From Hahella sp. CCB-MM4 (lineage in GTDB: Bacteria > Pseudomonadota > Gammaproteobacteria > Pseudomonadales > Oleiphilaceae): 64,000 nt of DNA. Under the pieces are notes generated by a model that was given only the letters and a program-made list of their open reading frames with translations, did not search any database and was not told the DNA's origin. The translations under genes and the position numbers were made by a program. The stretch spans positions 62,001-126,000 of the forward strand of contig NZ_MRYI01000008.1 of NCBI RefSeq assembly GCF_002260525.1. Direction: 5' to 3'. Shown here in pieces: positions 22,544 through 31,859 of this stretch (position 1 is its first letter; each line of letters starts with the position of its first letter).

Positions 22544-23148
22544 GCCGCCTCCTGGTCATTGGATTCGGCTTGCAGGTCTGTTGCGATGATTTGTCTGGAA
22601 TCAATCGGCTTGGAACCGGGCTTGTCCCAGGACCAATCACGAATAGTCTGGCCAACGGGGATCATATCAATACAGTCAACAGGGCAGGGATCAACACAGA
22701 GATCGCATCCGGTGCATTCATCAACAATTACCGTATGCATCTGCTTGGCAGCGCCGAGAATGGCATCCACCGGGCAGGCCTGGATGCATTTGGTGCAGCC
22801 GATGCACTCATCTTCGCGTATAAAGGCTACGCGTTTGCCCTGGGATACCCCGTGTTCTTCGTCCAGAGGCATGGGGTCTACGTCCAGCAGATCGGCTAAA
22901 GCAGCAATCGTACTCTCGCCTCCCGGGGGGCATTTATTGATGGCGTCTCCACCGGCAATTGCTTCCGCGTAGGGGCGGCAACCCGGGTAGCCACATTGCC
23001 CGCATTGGGTTTGCGGCAGAATACCGTCGATCTGGTCAACCAGGGGGTTGCCTTCGACTTTGAAGCGGACAGACGCGAACCCGAGAATGGCTCCAAAAGT
23101 GATGGCAAGGGCGAGCAGCGCGAGTACTGCGATAATGACGACGCTCAT
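22540..23148 (-). CDS. rsxB: Electron transport complex subunit RsxB/RnfB
   Basis: A 202-residue ferredoxin-like subunit. It has an N-terminal membrane helix (residues 4-25), a four-cysteine cluster motif ([10 protein letters not shown] plus a later CPPGG Cys, residues 48-75), and a 2[4Fe-4S] ferredoxin domain ([12 protein letters not shown] and [15 protein letters not shown], residues 115-165). It passes electrons between ferredoxin, RsxC and the membrane subunits. rsxB overlaps rsxC (ATGA) and lies 10 bp after rsxA. Confidence 0.96.
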   Translation of the reverse strand: MSVVIIAVLALLALAITFGAILGFASVRFKVEGNPLVDQIDGILPQTQCGQCGYPGCRPYAEAIAGGDAINKCPPGGESTIAALADLLDVDPMPLDEEHGVSQGKRVAFIREDECIGCTKCIQACPVDAILGAAKQMHTVIVDECTGCDLCVDPCPVDCIDMIPVGQTIRDWSWDKPGSKPIDSRQIIATDLQAESNDQEAA

Positions 23149-23158
23149 ACCAGTCCCC

Positions 23159-23740
23159 TCAAATATTAACCAGTCCGGTGAAGCCCAGGAACGCCAGGGA
23201 CATCAAACCAGCGGTAATCATGCCGATGGCGCTGCCCTTGAACGGGACCGGGACATCGGCAACGACAATGCGTTCCCGCATGGCGGAGAAAAGTACCAGT
23301 ACCAGGGAGAATCCAACCGCTGCACCGAATCCATACAGGATGGATTCCATAAATCCGTTTTGTTTTTTGGTGTTTAACAGGGCAACACCCAGCACTGCAC
23401 AATTAGTGGTGATGAGTGGCAGAAATATCCCCAATACCCGGTATAGCAGCGGGCTGGTTTTGTGAACCACCATTTCGGTAAATTGGACCACCACGGCGAT
23501 AACAAGAATAAACGTGATGGTTTTCAGATAGTCGAGACCCAGCGGGACCAGCAGGTATTCGTAGGCCAGATAGCTGCACAATGAGGAGAGCGTCAATACA
23601 AAGGTGGTCGCCAGGGACATGCCCATGGCAGTCTCCAGTTTGTTGGAAACGCCCATAAACGGACAAAGTCCAAGAAATTGGACGAGCACAAAGTTGTTTA
23701 CCAGAATGGTGCTGACGAGAATCAGCAAATACTCGGTCAT
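23159..23740 (-). CDS. rsxA: Electron transport complex subunit RsxA/RnfA
   Basis: A 193-residue six-helix membrane protein and the first gene of the rsxABCDGE operon. The ATG at 23740 gives the family start [18 protein letters not shown] (a TTG two codons earlier is possible). Conserved segments are [11 protein letters not shown] (with the Cys that helps hold the shared RsxA-RsxE iron-sulfur site in homologous complexes) and [19 protein letters not shown] -10 candidate is about 80 bp upstream. Confidence 0.96.
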   Translation of the reverse strand: MTEYLLILVSTILVNNFVLVQFLGLCPFMGVSNKLETAMGMSLATTFVLTLSSLCSYLAYEYLLVPLGLDYLKTITFILVIAVVVQFTEMVVHKTSPLLYRVLGIFLPLITTNCAVLGVALLNTKKQNGFMESILYGFGAAVGFSLVLVLFSAMRERIVVADVPVPFKGSAIGMITAGLMSLAFLGFTGLVNI

Positions 23741-23820
23741 GGGCAAATGGCTCTCATGTTGGACAGCAATTGTGATCGAATACCAGGCTAAAATAGCTTC
23801 CCAGAATTAGTGGGGCGCGT

Positions 23821-23826
23821 ATTATA
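23821..23826 (-). promoter_or_regulatory. Candidate -10 element for the rsx operon
   Basis: Read on the minus strand the hexamer is a perfect TATAAT, flanked by GC-rich sequence (ACGC before, ACGCG after). It is 81 bases before the rsxA ATG. I see no good -35 box at 17 bp, so the call rests on the -10 alone. Confidence 0.45.
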
Positions 23827-23895
23827 GCGTAAAAGTCTAGCCATTGGCTTGTATGTAATTGTCAGTTTTGGCAGGTCAGAGGTGATATAAATCAA

Positions 23896-23922
23896 AATGG
23901 GGCGAAGCGACTTCGCCCCATT
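23896..23922 (-). terminator. Intrinsic terminator after metG
   Basis: A perfect 12-bp stem AATGGGGCGAAG / CTTCGCCCCATT with a three-base loop. Read on the minus strand it is followed by TTTTGATTT. It lies 12 bases after the metG stop. Confidence 0.9.
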
Positions 23923-23933
23923 GGCTGTTTAAG

Positions 23934-25958
23934 TTACATAACTCGCATTCCTGGCTGCGCGCCACTATCCGGTTGTAGCAACCAGATATCCTTTCCGCCG
24001 GGGCCTGCTGCCAGGACCATGCCTTCCGACATGCCAAATTTCATTTTACGTGGTTTCAGATTGGCGACCATGACAGTTAATCGGCCAATCAGGTCATCAG
24101 GCGCATAGGCGGATTTGATGCCGGCAAACACCTGTTTTTGTTGCTCGCCCAGATCCAGAGTCAGTCTGAGCAGTTTGTCAGCGCCTTCCACATGCTCTGC
24201 ATTGACAATTTTGGCAATCCGGAGATCTACCTTGGCAAAATCGTCATATTCGATTTCCGCCGGCGTCTCAGGCTTTTGAGGCGCTTTTTTGGCATCTTTC
24301 TTTGCCGGGGCCGGAGCTTCCTTGGAGTCCTCAACCATGGCATTCACGGCTTTCGGGTCAACGCGGGTCAGCATGGCTTTAAACTTGTTCACAGCATGAT
24401 CCGTCAGAGGTGTCGGTGCCGCCTTCCAATGTAGATTGACGTTCAGATACTCTTCGGCTTTCTTGGCCATTTCCGGAACCACTGGTGCCAGATAGGTCAT
24501 CAGGATATAGAACATGTTGATGCCGTTGGAGCAGACATCAATGACTTCCTGTTCCTTGCCTTCTTCTTTCGCAAGTTTCCAGGGTTCCTTCTCTGCGATG
24601 TAGCCGTTGGCAATATCCGCCAGGGCCATAATGTCCCTGATTGCCCGGCCAAACTCACGCTTTTCATAGGCGTCAGCAATGGCGTCGGATTTTTCAGTAA
24701 ATTGTGCCAGTAACTCAGGCTCGGTAACGCTGGCGGAAAGCTTGCCGCCGGCTTTATTGATGAATCCGGCACACCGGCTGGCAATGTTGACCAGCTTGTT
24801 CACCAGGTCAGCATTGACCCTGGCAGTGAAGTCCTGCAGGTTGAGGTCCAGATCGTCTACATTGGCATTCAGCTTGGCTGCGTAGTAATAACGCAGGTAT
24901 TCCGGATCCAGATGCTTGAGGTAGGTGCTGGCCATGATGAAAGTGCCACGGGATTTGGACATCTTAGTGCCATCCACTGTGACATAGCCATGAGCCCAGA
25001 CGGCAGTCGGAGTACGGAAATCCGAGGCACTCAGCATGGACGGCCAGAACAGGGCGTGGAAGTTGATGATGTCTTTGCCGATAAAGTGGTACAGCTCGGC
25101 ATCCGAACCGGGTTTCCAGTATTCATCGAAATCCAGGTCATCGCGGCGCGAACAGAGATTCTTGAAGCTGGCCATGTAGCCGATAGGGGCATCCAGCCAG
25201 ACATAGAAATACTTGCCGGGGGCGTCGGGAATCTCAAAACCGAAATATGGCGCGTCACGGGAGATATCCCACTCCTGCAGTTCCGCATCCAGCCATTCTG
25301 CCAGTTTGTTGGCCACCTGAGGTTGCAGGGTGCCGCTACGGGTCCAGCTCTTCAGGAATTCCTGGAACTCCGGGAGTTTGAAGAAATAGTGGGTGGACTC
25401 TTTAGTAATAGGAGTGGCGCCGGAAATCGCCGAGCGCGGGTTGATCAGTTCCGCCGGTGTATAGGTCGCACCGCAGGCTTCGCAGTTGTCGCCATACTGG
25501 TCGTCGGTTTTACACTTGGGACAGGTGCCCTTGATGAAGCGATCAGCCAGGAATAATTCTTTCTCTGGATCATAAGCCTGGGTGATTTCGCGGGTGGCGA
25601 TGTGGCCTTTATCCCGCAGCGCCTGGTAAATCAGTTCAGAGAGTTCACGGTTTTCTTCTGAATGAGTCGAGTAATAGTTGTCAAACTCAATCAGGAAGTC
25701 TGCGAAGTCCCGGCGATGGTCTTCGTTCACCTGGTCGATCAGTTGTTCGGAAGTCATGCCCATTTGCTCAGCTTTCAGCATGATTGCAGTGCCGTGTGCA
25801 TCATCGGCACAGACATAGGTGCATTTATGCCCCCTGGCTTTCTGGAAACGTACCCAGATATCGGTCTGGATGTATTCCAGCAAGTGACCCAGGTGAATAG
25901 GGCCATTGGCGTAGGGAAGCGCGCTGGTGACAAGAATCTTTCTTTGCTGAGCGGACAT
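23934..25958 (-). CDS. metG: Methionyl-tRNA synthetase
   Basis: MetG charges tRNA-Met with methionine using ATP. The 674 residues include the HIGH motif as HLGH (residues 22-25), a zinc-knuckle insertion with two C-x2-C pairs (CPKC and CEAC, about 145-162), and the KMSKS loop at about 332. The C-terminal tRNA-binding, dimer-forming domain ([17 protein letters not shown] onward, about 575-674) is attached by a Lys/Ala/Pro-rich linker. This is the long, dimeric form. It is divergent from apbC, and the leader contains a stable hairpin (25977-26016). Confidence 0.97.
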   Translation of the reverse strand: MSAQQRKILVTSALPYANGPIHLGHLLEYIQTDIWVRFQKARGHKCTYVCADDAHGTAIMLKAEQMGMTSEQLIDQVNEDHRRDFADFLIEFDNYYSTHSEENRELSELIYQALRDKGHIATREITQAYDPEKELFLADRFIKGTCPKCKTDDQYGDNCEACGATYTPAELINPRSAISGATPITKESTHYFFKLPEFQEFLKSWTRSGTLQPQVANKLAEWLDAELQEWDISRDAPYFGFEIPDAPGKYFYVWLDAPIGYMASFKNLCSRRDDLDFDEYWKPGSDAELYHFIGKDIINFHALFWPSMLSASDFRTPTAVWAHGYVTVDGTKMSKSRGTFIMASTYLKHLDPEYLRYYYAAKLNANVDDLDLNLQDFTARVNADLVNKLVNIASRCAGFINKAGGKLSASVTEPELLAQFTEKSDAIADAYEKREFGRAIRDIMALADIANGYIAEKEPWKLAKEEGKEQEVIDVCSNGINMFYILMTYLAPVVPEMAKKAEEYLNVNLHWKAAPTPLTDHAVNKFKAMLTRVDPKAVNAMVEDSKEAPAPAKKDAKKAPQKPETPAEIEYDDFAKVDLRIAKIVNAEHVEGADKLLRLTLDLGEQQKQVFAGIKSAYAPDDLIGRLTVMVANLKPRKMKFGMSEGMVLAAGPGGKDIWLLQPDSGAQPGMRVM

Positions 25959-25976
25959 ATTACCTTTCCGTTAATA

Positions 25977-26016
25977 GAGTGGAATGGAGAGTCGCTTTTG
26001 CGAAGACCTTCCACTC
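25977..26016 (-). other. Long hairpin in the metG leader
   Basis: GAGTGGAA (25977-25984) pairs with TTCCACTC (26009-26016), with an inner TCGC-TTTT-GCGA hairpin in between. In the metG transcript this would form a two-tier stem 18 bases before the start codon. No known riboswitch class matches that I recognise. Confidence 0.4.
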
Positions 26017-26065
26017 ATAAGTCTCTTTAAACCAAATATTCCATCCGCATTGTTTCGCGAATGGG

Positions 26066-26080
26066 GCGCTATGATAGCGC
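26066..26080. promoter_or_regulatory. Dyad in the metG-apbC divergent region
   Basis: GCGCTAT-G-ATAGCGC is a perfect 7-bp inverted repeat. On the minus strand it contains TATCAT, a possible metG -10 hexamer. A TATAGT at about 26160 could serve apbC in the other direction. Confidence 0.35.
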
Positions 26081-26228
26081 TATGCAGGTGAATTTTCATC
26101 CGTCATCCGCAGCCACTTGCGACAGTTAACCGCAATCTGGAAATACCATACTGAATTGGTATAGTATTCGGCTCAACCGAATGATTATCAGGTTTCCCGG
26201 AATGTGGGGAGCCACACTGGAGATGTCA

Positions 26229-27326
26229 ATGACCGCCATTAACCGAGCTGATGTGGAAAATGCGATTCGAGGTTACCAGGATCCCTACCTTAAAGCGGAT
26301 TTGTTTGCGATTGGAGCTGTAAAATCCCTTGAGGTAGAGGGTGATAAAGTCTCGCTTAAGGTGGAGCTTGGTTATCCTGCAGCTGGAATTGCGGGCGGCC
26401 TCAAGCAGATCGTGGCTACGGCGATTGAGAATTGTGATGGCGTTGAGTCTGCGGAAGTTGAAGTAAACTGGAAGATCGCTCCCCATCAAGCGCAAAAGAA
26501 TCTTCCGGCAGTGGCCAACGTGAAAAATATTGTGGTCGTCGCGTCCGGCAAAGGCGGTGTCGGTAAATCCACGACGGCAGTGAATCTGGCTCTTGCATTG
26601 CAGAAAGAAGGTGCGAAGGTCGGGATTCTTGATGCTGATATCTATGGCCCCAGCCAGGGAATGATGCTCGGTGTGCCCGAGGGAACCCGGCCGGAAGTGA
26701 AGGATAATCAGTATTTTATTCCGGTTAAAGCGCATGGCATCCAGGTGATGTCCATGGCCTTTCTGGTGACGGATAAAACGCCGATGGTATGGCGCGGTCC
26801 CATGGTCAGCGGCGCGCTGCAGCAATTGTTAACCCAGAGTCTTTGGGATGAGCTGGATTACCTGATCATTGATATGCCTCCCGGTACCGGTGATATCCAG
26901 CTGACGCTGGCACAGAAAGTCCCTGTCACCGGGGCTGTGATTGTCACCACGCCACAGGATATCGCATTGCTGGATTGTAAAAAGGGCATCGAAATGTTCC
27001 GTAAAGTGGATATTCCGGTATTAGGTGTCGTGGAAAATATGAGTATCCATATTTGCAGCAATTGCGGGCATCATGAGCCGTTATTCGGTGCCGGTGGGGG
27101 CGAGAGAGTTTCAGAAGAGTATGATACCGAGCTGCTTGGGCAGTTGCCGTTACATATGACAATCAGAGAACAGACGGACTCGGGCGAGCCTACGGTCGCT
27201 GCGGAACCAGACTCCGAAGTCGGCTTGATCTATCGTGATATTGCCCGAAAGCTGGGGGCCGGCCTTTCTTTGAGAGCTAAAGACCAATCACAGTTGTTCC
27301 CTGAAATTATTGTGAAAGCTGATTGA
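26229..27326 (+). CDS. apbC: Iron-sulfur cluster carrier, Mrp/ApbC ATPase
   Basis: ApbC/Mrp is a P-loop ATPase that carries and delivers [4Fe-4S] clusters in the cytoplasm. The start at 26229 is chosen because GGAG lies six bases upstream; earlier ATGs at 26181, 26202 and 26223 lack a site that good. The 365-residue protein has an N-terminal MIP18-like domain (residues 1-85), the deviant Walker A GKGGVGKST near residue 102, DADIYGPSQG, and the CxxC cluster site in ICSNCGHHEP near residue 275. The metG-apbC-dcd order is conserved in Pseudomonas. Confidence 0.95.
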   Translation: MTAINRADVENAIRGYQDPYLKADLFAIGAVKSLEVEGDKVSLKVELGYPAAGIAGGLKQIVATAIENCDGVESAEVEVNWKIAPHQAQKNLPAVANVKNIVVVASGKGGVGKSTTAVNLALALQKEGAKVGILDADIYGPSQGMMLGVPEGTRPEVKDNQYFIPVKAHGIQVMSMAFLVTDKTPMVWRGPMVSGALQQLLTQSLWDELDYLIIDMPPGTGDIQLTLAQKVPVTGAVIVTTPQDIALLDCKKGIEMFRKVDIPVLGVVENMSIHICSNCGHHEPLFGAGGGERVSEEYDTELLGQLPLHMTIREQTDSGEPTVAAEPDSEVGLIYRDIARKLGAGLSLRAKDQSQLFPEIIVKAD

Positions 27327-27627
27327 GTTGGCTGGCTGTATAGCTTAGAAGCCTGTAGTAAGGATTTTCCGTAGTTTTTCATGTCGGTTAATCCTTATCA
27401 GAGCCTGTCTCTCCAGATGCAGGGGAGGCTTAGAGGTGTGCTTGTCTGTACACAGCGACCTATTAGCGCCTAACTGAAGCCCGGCTCTACTTGGTTATAC
27501 CTCACACTTCCAGTATCATGCGCGGCAGATTAGCAGGCTCCTAAGGTCTGCCTTCCAGATTGAAATTTCTAATAGATTGACTTGAAATTTCTAATAGCCA
27601 GATTGACAGCGTAACGCGAGTACCGAC
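27327..27627. other. 301-bp gap between apbC and dcd
   Basis: No ORF, terminator or strong promoter is visible. Its last 70 bases contain a duplicated 16-mer (27560 and 27582). Confidence 0.5.
27560..27607. repeat. Two 22-bp tandem units before dcd
   Basis: TTGAAATTTCTAATAG is present twice without mismatch (27560-27575 and 27582-27597), each followed by a copy of ATTGAC. The array ends about 20 bases before the dcd start. Confidence 0.85.
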
Positions 27628-28197
27628 ATGACGATTAAATCAGACAAGTGGATTCGGAGAATGTCCCAGGAACATGGCATGATCGAGCCATTTCAGGACG
27701 GACAAGTGAGAGAATCAGCAGAAAAGGGCAAGCTGATTTCCTATGGTAACTCCAGCTATGGTTACGATGTCCGCTGCAGCAATGAGTTCAAAATCTTTAC
27801 CAATGTGCACTCTGCGACGGTTGACCCTAAAGCTTTTGATTCAAAGAGTTTTGTCGATTTCGTTGGAGATGTTTGTATTATCCCTCCGAACTCCTTTGCT
27901 CTGGCCCGTACGGTTGAGTATTTCCGAATTCCCCGCAACGTCCTGACCATTTGTCTTGGTAAGTCTACTTACGCCCGTTGCGGAATTATCGTCAATGTCA
28001 CTCCTCTGGAACCTGAGTGGGAAGGGCATGTGACACTGGAATTCTCCAATACCACCAATCTCCCGGCCAAAATATACGCCAATGAAGGCGTTGCACAGAT
28101 GCTGTTCTTTGAGTCGGATGAACCCTGTGAAGTCAGCTATAAGGACCGTGGCGGTAAGTATCTTGGGCAAACCGGAGTGACATTGCCCAAGGCTTAA
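27628..28197 (+). CDS. dcd: dCTP deaminase
   Basis: Dcd deaminates dCTP to dUTP, feeding dTMP synthesis. The 189-residue protein is of the typical gammaproteobacterial length. It shows [15 protein letters not shown] near residue 38, the substrate-binding [19 protein letters not shown] near residue 112 (catalytic Glu in the following EWEGHVTLE) and the C-terminal [15 protein letters not shown]. It is the last gene of the metG-apbC-dcd neighbourhood. Confidence 0.97.
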   Translation: MTIKSDKWIRRMSQEHGMIEPFQDGQVRESAEKGKLISYGNSSYGYDVRCSNEFKIFTNVHSATVDPKAFDSKSFVDFVGDVCIIPPNSFALARTVEYFRIPRNVLTICLGKSTYARCGIIVNVTPLEPEWEGHVTLEFSNTTNLPAKIYANEGVAQMLFFESDEPCEVSYKDRGGKYLGQTGVTLPKA

Positions 28198-28260
28198 CAA
28201 CCCTCAAATTGGAAGCAAAGGCGTGTAGTGTCTGTTGCTGGTGCATGTAGGGAGTCTCTA

Positions 28261-28884
28261 ATGGAAGCCGAAGGTGTTATCAAGTTCGATCTTGATCATC
28301 AATGGAAGACCCTGCCTGAACGTATCGACATTTCTGAACTTGAGCGGGCACGCGCGCTGTTAATGCAGCGCGGCCTGATTGGCCGGGATCCCAAGAGGTA
28401 CGGTGGATTGGGGTTTGGAAATCTGAGTCAGAGGTGCGAAGGAAACCAATTTATCGTATCCGGCAGTCAGACCGGCGGTTTGCCCACGTTGGATTTGCAC
28501 CACTACGCGCTGATAACGGACGCTGATCTGATTGCCAATAAGATATGCTCCCAGGGCGACATCAAGCCCTCATCAGAATCCACTACTCATGCCTTGCTTT
28601 ATCAGTTAAGTCGGGAGATTGGTGCCGTCATTCATGTTCATTCACCTGATATCTGGAATCATTACGATAAGCTGGGAATGCTCTCTACACCCCGTGATGC
28701 GCCCTATGGAAGTGAGCGTCTCGTCCAGGCCGTCAGTGATTTGTGGCAAAATAGGGATCTTCTGTCCCATGGAATATTTGTGATGTTGGGTCATCAGGAC
28801 GGTGTCATTGCCTTTCACCGGACCGTTCAAGGGGCTTTGAGCCGTGTCCTGGCATTGCATGATCAAAGCCTTCGGTTGGAATAG
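28261..28884 (+). CDS. Class II aldolase/adducin-family protein
   Basis: The ATG at 28261 has GGGAG six bases upstream; the longer frame from GTG 28228 lacks such a site. The 207-residue protein has the family GNLS motif (GFGNLSQR, near residue 49), the acidic loop KPSSESTTH and the zinc-type HVHSP motif (near residue 127), and a late GHQDGVIAFH. This pattern fits class II aldolase-type enzymes such as fuculose-phosphate aldolase relatives. Two of the usual zinc histidines are visible in HVH; a third could be in GHQDG. The substrate is not inferable. It does not lie in a sugar operon. Confidence 0.75.
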   Translation: MEAEGVIKFDLDHQWKTLPERIDISELERARALLMQRGLIGRDPKRYGGLGFGNLSQRCEGNQFIVSGSQTGGLPTLDLHHYALITDADLIANKICSQGDIKPSSESTTHALLYQLSREIGAVIHVHSPDIWNHYDKLGMLSTPRDAPYGSERLVQAVSDLWQNRDLLSHGIFVMLGHQDGVIAFHRTVQGALSRVLALHDQSLRLE

Positions 28885-28971
28885 TCTCCTGAAATAATTT
28901 GGCTCATAGAAGGCCCATTTTTCCACTGGAGCATTCATAATATTGCACAAAGACAAAGCGCTATTTGACTT

Positions 28972-29030
28972 CTCACGGTATACACAAGCTCTTACGGTAT
29001 GGCGCAAGCTATCAATATATGACAAAAAGG
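28972..29030. repeat. Two to three 19-20-bp tandem units before the DUF416 gene
   Basis: Units 28972-28990 and 28991-29010 share CTYACGGTAT and CAAGCT. A third, decayed unit (29011-29030) has kept only parts and now carries the Shine-Dalgarno of the next gene. Confidence 0.65.
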
Positions 29031-29037
29031 AGGCCAG

Positions 29038-29646
29038 GTGGCGTCAATAAAGCACTTCAAACAACTGGAACAGCTCAAGGGGTGGCGCCAACAAGTGTTT
29101 GTGGCGGCTCTCGCAGAACGGGCGTTACCTAACCTGGTGTTCTTTGCCGACCTGCTGCAAGTCGATCTGAAGGTGTTTCCCGAGAGGGTGGTCGAAGCCA
29201 TTTGGCACGGCATAGAAACCCGTGAATCCATCAGTGTTCAACCTCAAATAGAGGCTTTGGAGACCTTGGATGAAGAATTGGGCGGACGCGAAGAATATGG
29301 CGCAATGCCGGCGAGGGATGCCATTGAGCAAATTCTGAATGCGTTGGAATCCCTGGTGATTTCAACATCCGATATGGCAAGAAAGGCTGCGGAAGCCAGC
29401 TTGCAGACGGTGGCCTCTTTTGTTGAGTTCAGTGAGGGGGATGGTCTGGAGGAGCATGATCTTGTGATGTTGCTGGAGCGACATCCGCTCACTCGTTCGG
29501 AACTGGTCTTTCAACGTGAACTTGTTGAATTATTGAAGAAGGCTGCTGCTCCGACAGCTTCGTTCTTGCGGCAGATCCGTGAGCTGTCGGCCCAGGGGGG
29601 CGTCAGCAATATTGGTATTTCTCTATGTGAGGACGAAGAAGAATAA
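29038..29646 (+). CDS. DUF416 (YjaG-family) protein
   Basis: A 202-residue, probably cytoplasmic, helical protein of the YjaG/DUF416 family, whose function is unknown. It starts at a GTG with a near-perfect Shine-Dalgarno (AAGGAGG, 29027-29033). The N-terminus LKGWRQQVFVAALAERALPN and the middle ARDAIEQILNALESLV resemble the family, and the C-terminus is acidic. It lies alone between the aldolase-like gene and avtA. Confidence 0.75.
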   Translation: MASIKHFKQLEQLKGWRQQVFVAALAERALPNLVFFADLLQVDLKVFPERVVEAIWHGIETRESISVQPQIEALETLDEELGGREEYGAMPARDAIEQILNALESLVISTSDMARKAAEASLQTVASFVEFSEGDGLEEHDLVMLLERHPLTRSELVFQRELVELLKKAAAPTASFLRQIRELSAQGGVSNIGISLCEDEEE

Positions 29647-29695
29647 TGGGGGTTGCCCGTCAGGAGTTATAAGCCCTGATGAAACGAGGCTCTTG

Positions 29696-29831
29696 GTTTT
29701 TCATACATATGAGCTTTTCATTCACTGCAGCTTTGCATAATTAGTGGCTCTACATAAATAGCTGCTTTGTATAGATAGAGGCTCTGCATAAACAAGAGCC
29801 CTTTATAAACGTGAGTCTCTAATAATAAGTA
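29696..29831. repeat. Array of eight 17-bp units before avtA
   Basis: Units start at 29696, 29713, 29730, 29747, 29764, 29781, 29798 and 29815, in perfect 17-bp register with no spacers. The consensus is about GCTCTGCATAAATAGAG: G at position 1 is invariant, and ATA near positions 9-11 occurs in nearly all. It fills over half of the 245-bp gap and ends 60 bases before the avtA start. Confidence 0.88.
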
Positions 29832-29891
29832 GAATGCCGGAGTGATCCTTCTGCATTCTTTGTGGGTACAGCACGAAAAGAGAGGTTGTCC

Positions 29892-31145
29892 ATGCAGCTT
29901 TCCGAATTTGGAACCAAGTTCACCCAGGAGGCGGGAATTAACTCCCTGATGGAAGACCTGGGGAATGCCCTCGCCGACGGTAACATGATCATGATGGGGG
30001 GCGGGAATCCAGGACTGGTCCCGGAGGTGCAGGAAATATTTCAGAAAGAGTTGCAGCGTATCACCGAAAATCCTGTGGATTTTCGCCGGCTCACTGGAAT
30101 TTATGATCCGCCTCAGGGAGAGAAACAATTTATCCAATCTCTGGCAGATCTGTTGTCGCGTGAATATGGCTGGCCGATAGGTCCGGAAAATATTGCCCTC
30201 ACCAATGGCAGTCAGTCGGCGTTTTTTATCCTGTTTAATTTATTTGCAGGCCGCTATGCCGACGGCACAACCAAAAAAGTGATGTTGCCGATGACACCTG
30301 AATACATTGGCTATGCCGATTCCGGGCTCACTCACGATTTTTTTGTGTCGACCCGTCCGACGATTGAAATGTTGGATGAGCACAGATTTAAGTATCACGT
30401 GGATTTCGACAATCTGCATATTGATGACAATATCGGTGTGATGTGTGTATCCCGGCCGACTAATCCTACCGGGAATGTGCTGACGGACGATGAGATGACG
30501 CATCTCATCCAGTTGGCGAAAAAGCATGATCTGCCATTGATTGTCGATGGGGCGTACGGTCTGCCGTTTCCCGACCTGGTGTTTACAGAGGTTAAACCGG
30601 TATGGGATGACCATCTGGTGTTGTGCCTGAGCCTTTCCAAGCTGGGGCTTCCGGCGGTACGAACCGGTATTGTGATTGCCAAGCCTGAAATCATTAAAGC
30701 GGTCGCTGGTGTTAATGCCATCATGAATCTGGCGCCAGGAAGCTTCGGTGCGATGCTGGCGAACTCAATGGTAACCAGCGGTGAGATTCTGCGGTTGAGT
30801 TCCGAGGTGGTTAAGCCTTTCTATCAGCAGAAAGCAGAGCGTGCCTTCAATACTCTGAGTCAGCATCTTGATGGTTTGCCCTTTGCTCTTCATGAGCCGG
30901 AAGGTGCCATGTTTCTGTGGTTATGGCTGCGTGACTTGCCGATTTCCAGTAAAGAGCTTTATCAAAGGCTTAAGCAGCGTGGCGTATTGGTTGTATCCGG
31001 ACACTATTTCTTCCCGGGCCTTGAAGGAGAGTGGGAGCATACCCGCCAGTGCCTGAGAATCACATACTCTCAGGATGACGCTTTGGTGGAAAAAGGACTT
31101 ATCCTGATGGCGGATGAAATACGTAAGGTGTATGCCGGTCAATGA
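29892..31145 (+). CDS. avtA: Valine-pyruvate aminotransferase
   Basis: AvtA is a PLP-dependent aminotransferase that makes valine from 2-oxoisovalerate with alanine as donor. I chose the ATG at 29892: GAGAGG lies upstream, and the resulting N-terminus MQLSEFGTKFTQEAGI aligns with E. coli AvtA. The 417-residue, fold-type I protein has GGGNPG near residue 35, NPTGNVLTDDEM near residue 190, and the PLP lysine in SLSKLGLPAVRTG near residue 250. The terminator-like hairpin at 31154 follows. The 8-unit repeat array is its upstream region. Confidence 0.94.
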   Translation: MQLSEFGTKFTQEAGINSLMEDLGNALADGNMIMMGGGNPGLVPEVQEIFQKELQRITENPVDFRRLTGIYDPPQGEKQFIQSLADLLSREYGWPIGPENIALTNGSQSAFFILFNLFAGRYADGTTKKVMLPMTPEYIGYADSGLTHDFFVSTRPTIEMLDEHRFKYHVDFDNLHIDDNIGVMCVSRPTNPTGNVLTDDEMTHLIQLAKKHDLPLIVDGAYGLPFPDLVFTEVKPVWDDHLVLCLSLSKLGLPAVRTGIVIAKPEIIKAVAGVNAIMNLAPGSFGAMLANSMVTSGEILRLSSEVVKPFYQQKAERAFNTLSQHLDGLPFALHEPEGAMFLWLWLRDLPISSKELYQRLKQRGVLVVSGHYFFPGLEGEWEHTRQCLRITYSQDDALVEKGLILMADEIRKVYAGQ

Positions 31146-31153
31146 GTGAAAGC

Positions 31154-31177
31154 GGGCTTCATCCATTGAAGCCCTTT
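31154..31177. terminator. Hairpin between convergent avtA and purN
   Basis: GGGCTTCA-TCCAT-TGAAGCCC is a perfect 8-bp stem followed by TTTC, with GAAAG on the other side, so it may work both ways. Confidence 0.6.
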
Positions 31178-31187
31178 CAACCGGAGG

Positions 31188-31859
31188 TCAAGCCTCGGTA
31201 TTGGCAAAGGATATGCCGGAAGGTGCGAGCACATTGTTGTCCAGAAGTGCAGCATTATTTTCCATAACTAAACGCCCTTCGCAGAACCAGCGAACGGCTT
31301 CCGGATAGATCAAATGCTCCTGTAGCTGCACTCTGGCAGCCAGGACTTCAGGAGTGTCTCCCGGCAGGATGGGAACTTCGGCCTGTAGAATATTGGGTCC
31401 TCCGTCCAGCTCCTCGGTGACAAAATGAACCGTGACGCCATGTTTCTGGTCGCCAGCCTCCAGGGCCCGTCGATGCGTATGCAATCCCTGGTATTTGGGA
31501 AGTAATGACGGATGTATATTCAACATCCGTCCATGGTAGTGCCTGACGAATTCCGGGGTCAGGATACGCATGAAGCCTGCGAGCACCACGAGATCGGGTT
31601 GATGTTCATCGATGCGGGCTTGCAGGGCCTGGTCAAAAGTCTCCCGGGAATCAAATTCCTTGTGATCCAGGGTGATCGCAGGAATGCTGGCCTTCGTTGC
31701 TCGTTCCAGCCCAAACACATCCGGTCTGTTGCTGATCACGGAGACAATCGTGCCAGGGAGTATGCCCCGAGCCTGTGCATCGATTAGTGCCTGTAAATTG
31801 CTCCCGTTTCCGGAAATGAGAACGACAATTCGGCAGGACGTGTGGTTAGATTCCGCCAT
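31188..31859 (-). CDS. purN: Phosphoribosylglycinamide formyltransferase
   Basis: PurN transfers a formyl group from 10-formyl-THF to GAR in purine synthesis. The 223-residue protein has the phosphate loop ISGNGSNLQALIDA near the N-terminus, the catalytic NIHPSLLP (Asn, His) near residue 115 and the catalytic Asp in VTEELDGGP near residue 150. Its ATG overlaps the purM stop by one base (TAATG), so purM and purN are translationally coupled. Confidence 0.97.
   Translation of the reverse strand: MAESNHTSCRIVVLISGNGSNLQALIDAQARGILPGTIVSVISNRPDVFGLERATKASIPAITLDHKEFDSRETFDQALQARIDEHQPDLVVLAGFMRILTPEFVRHYHGRMLNIHPSLLPKYQGLHTHRRALEAGDQKHGVTVHFVTEELDGGPNILQAEVPILPGDTPEVLAARVQLQEHLIYPEAVRWFCEGRLVMENNAALLDNNVLAPSGISFANTEA

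Noticed and set aside
26226-26825. A 199-codon minus-strand frame opposite apbC
   Set aside because: It is a shadow of the apbC coding sequence, without a ribosome site or protein-like composition.
29696-29831. The avtA array as a CRISPR
   Set aside because: Units are 17 bp, imperfect and contiguous with no spacers, and there are no cas genes in the window.
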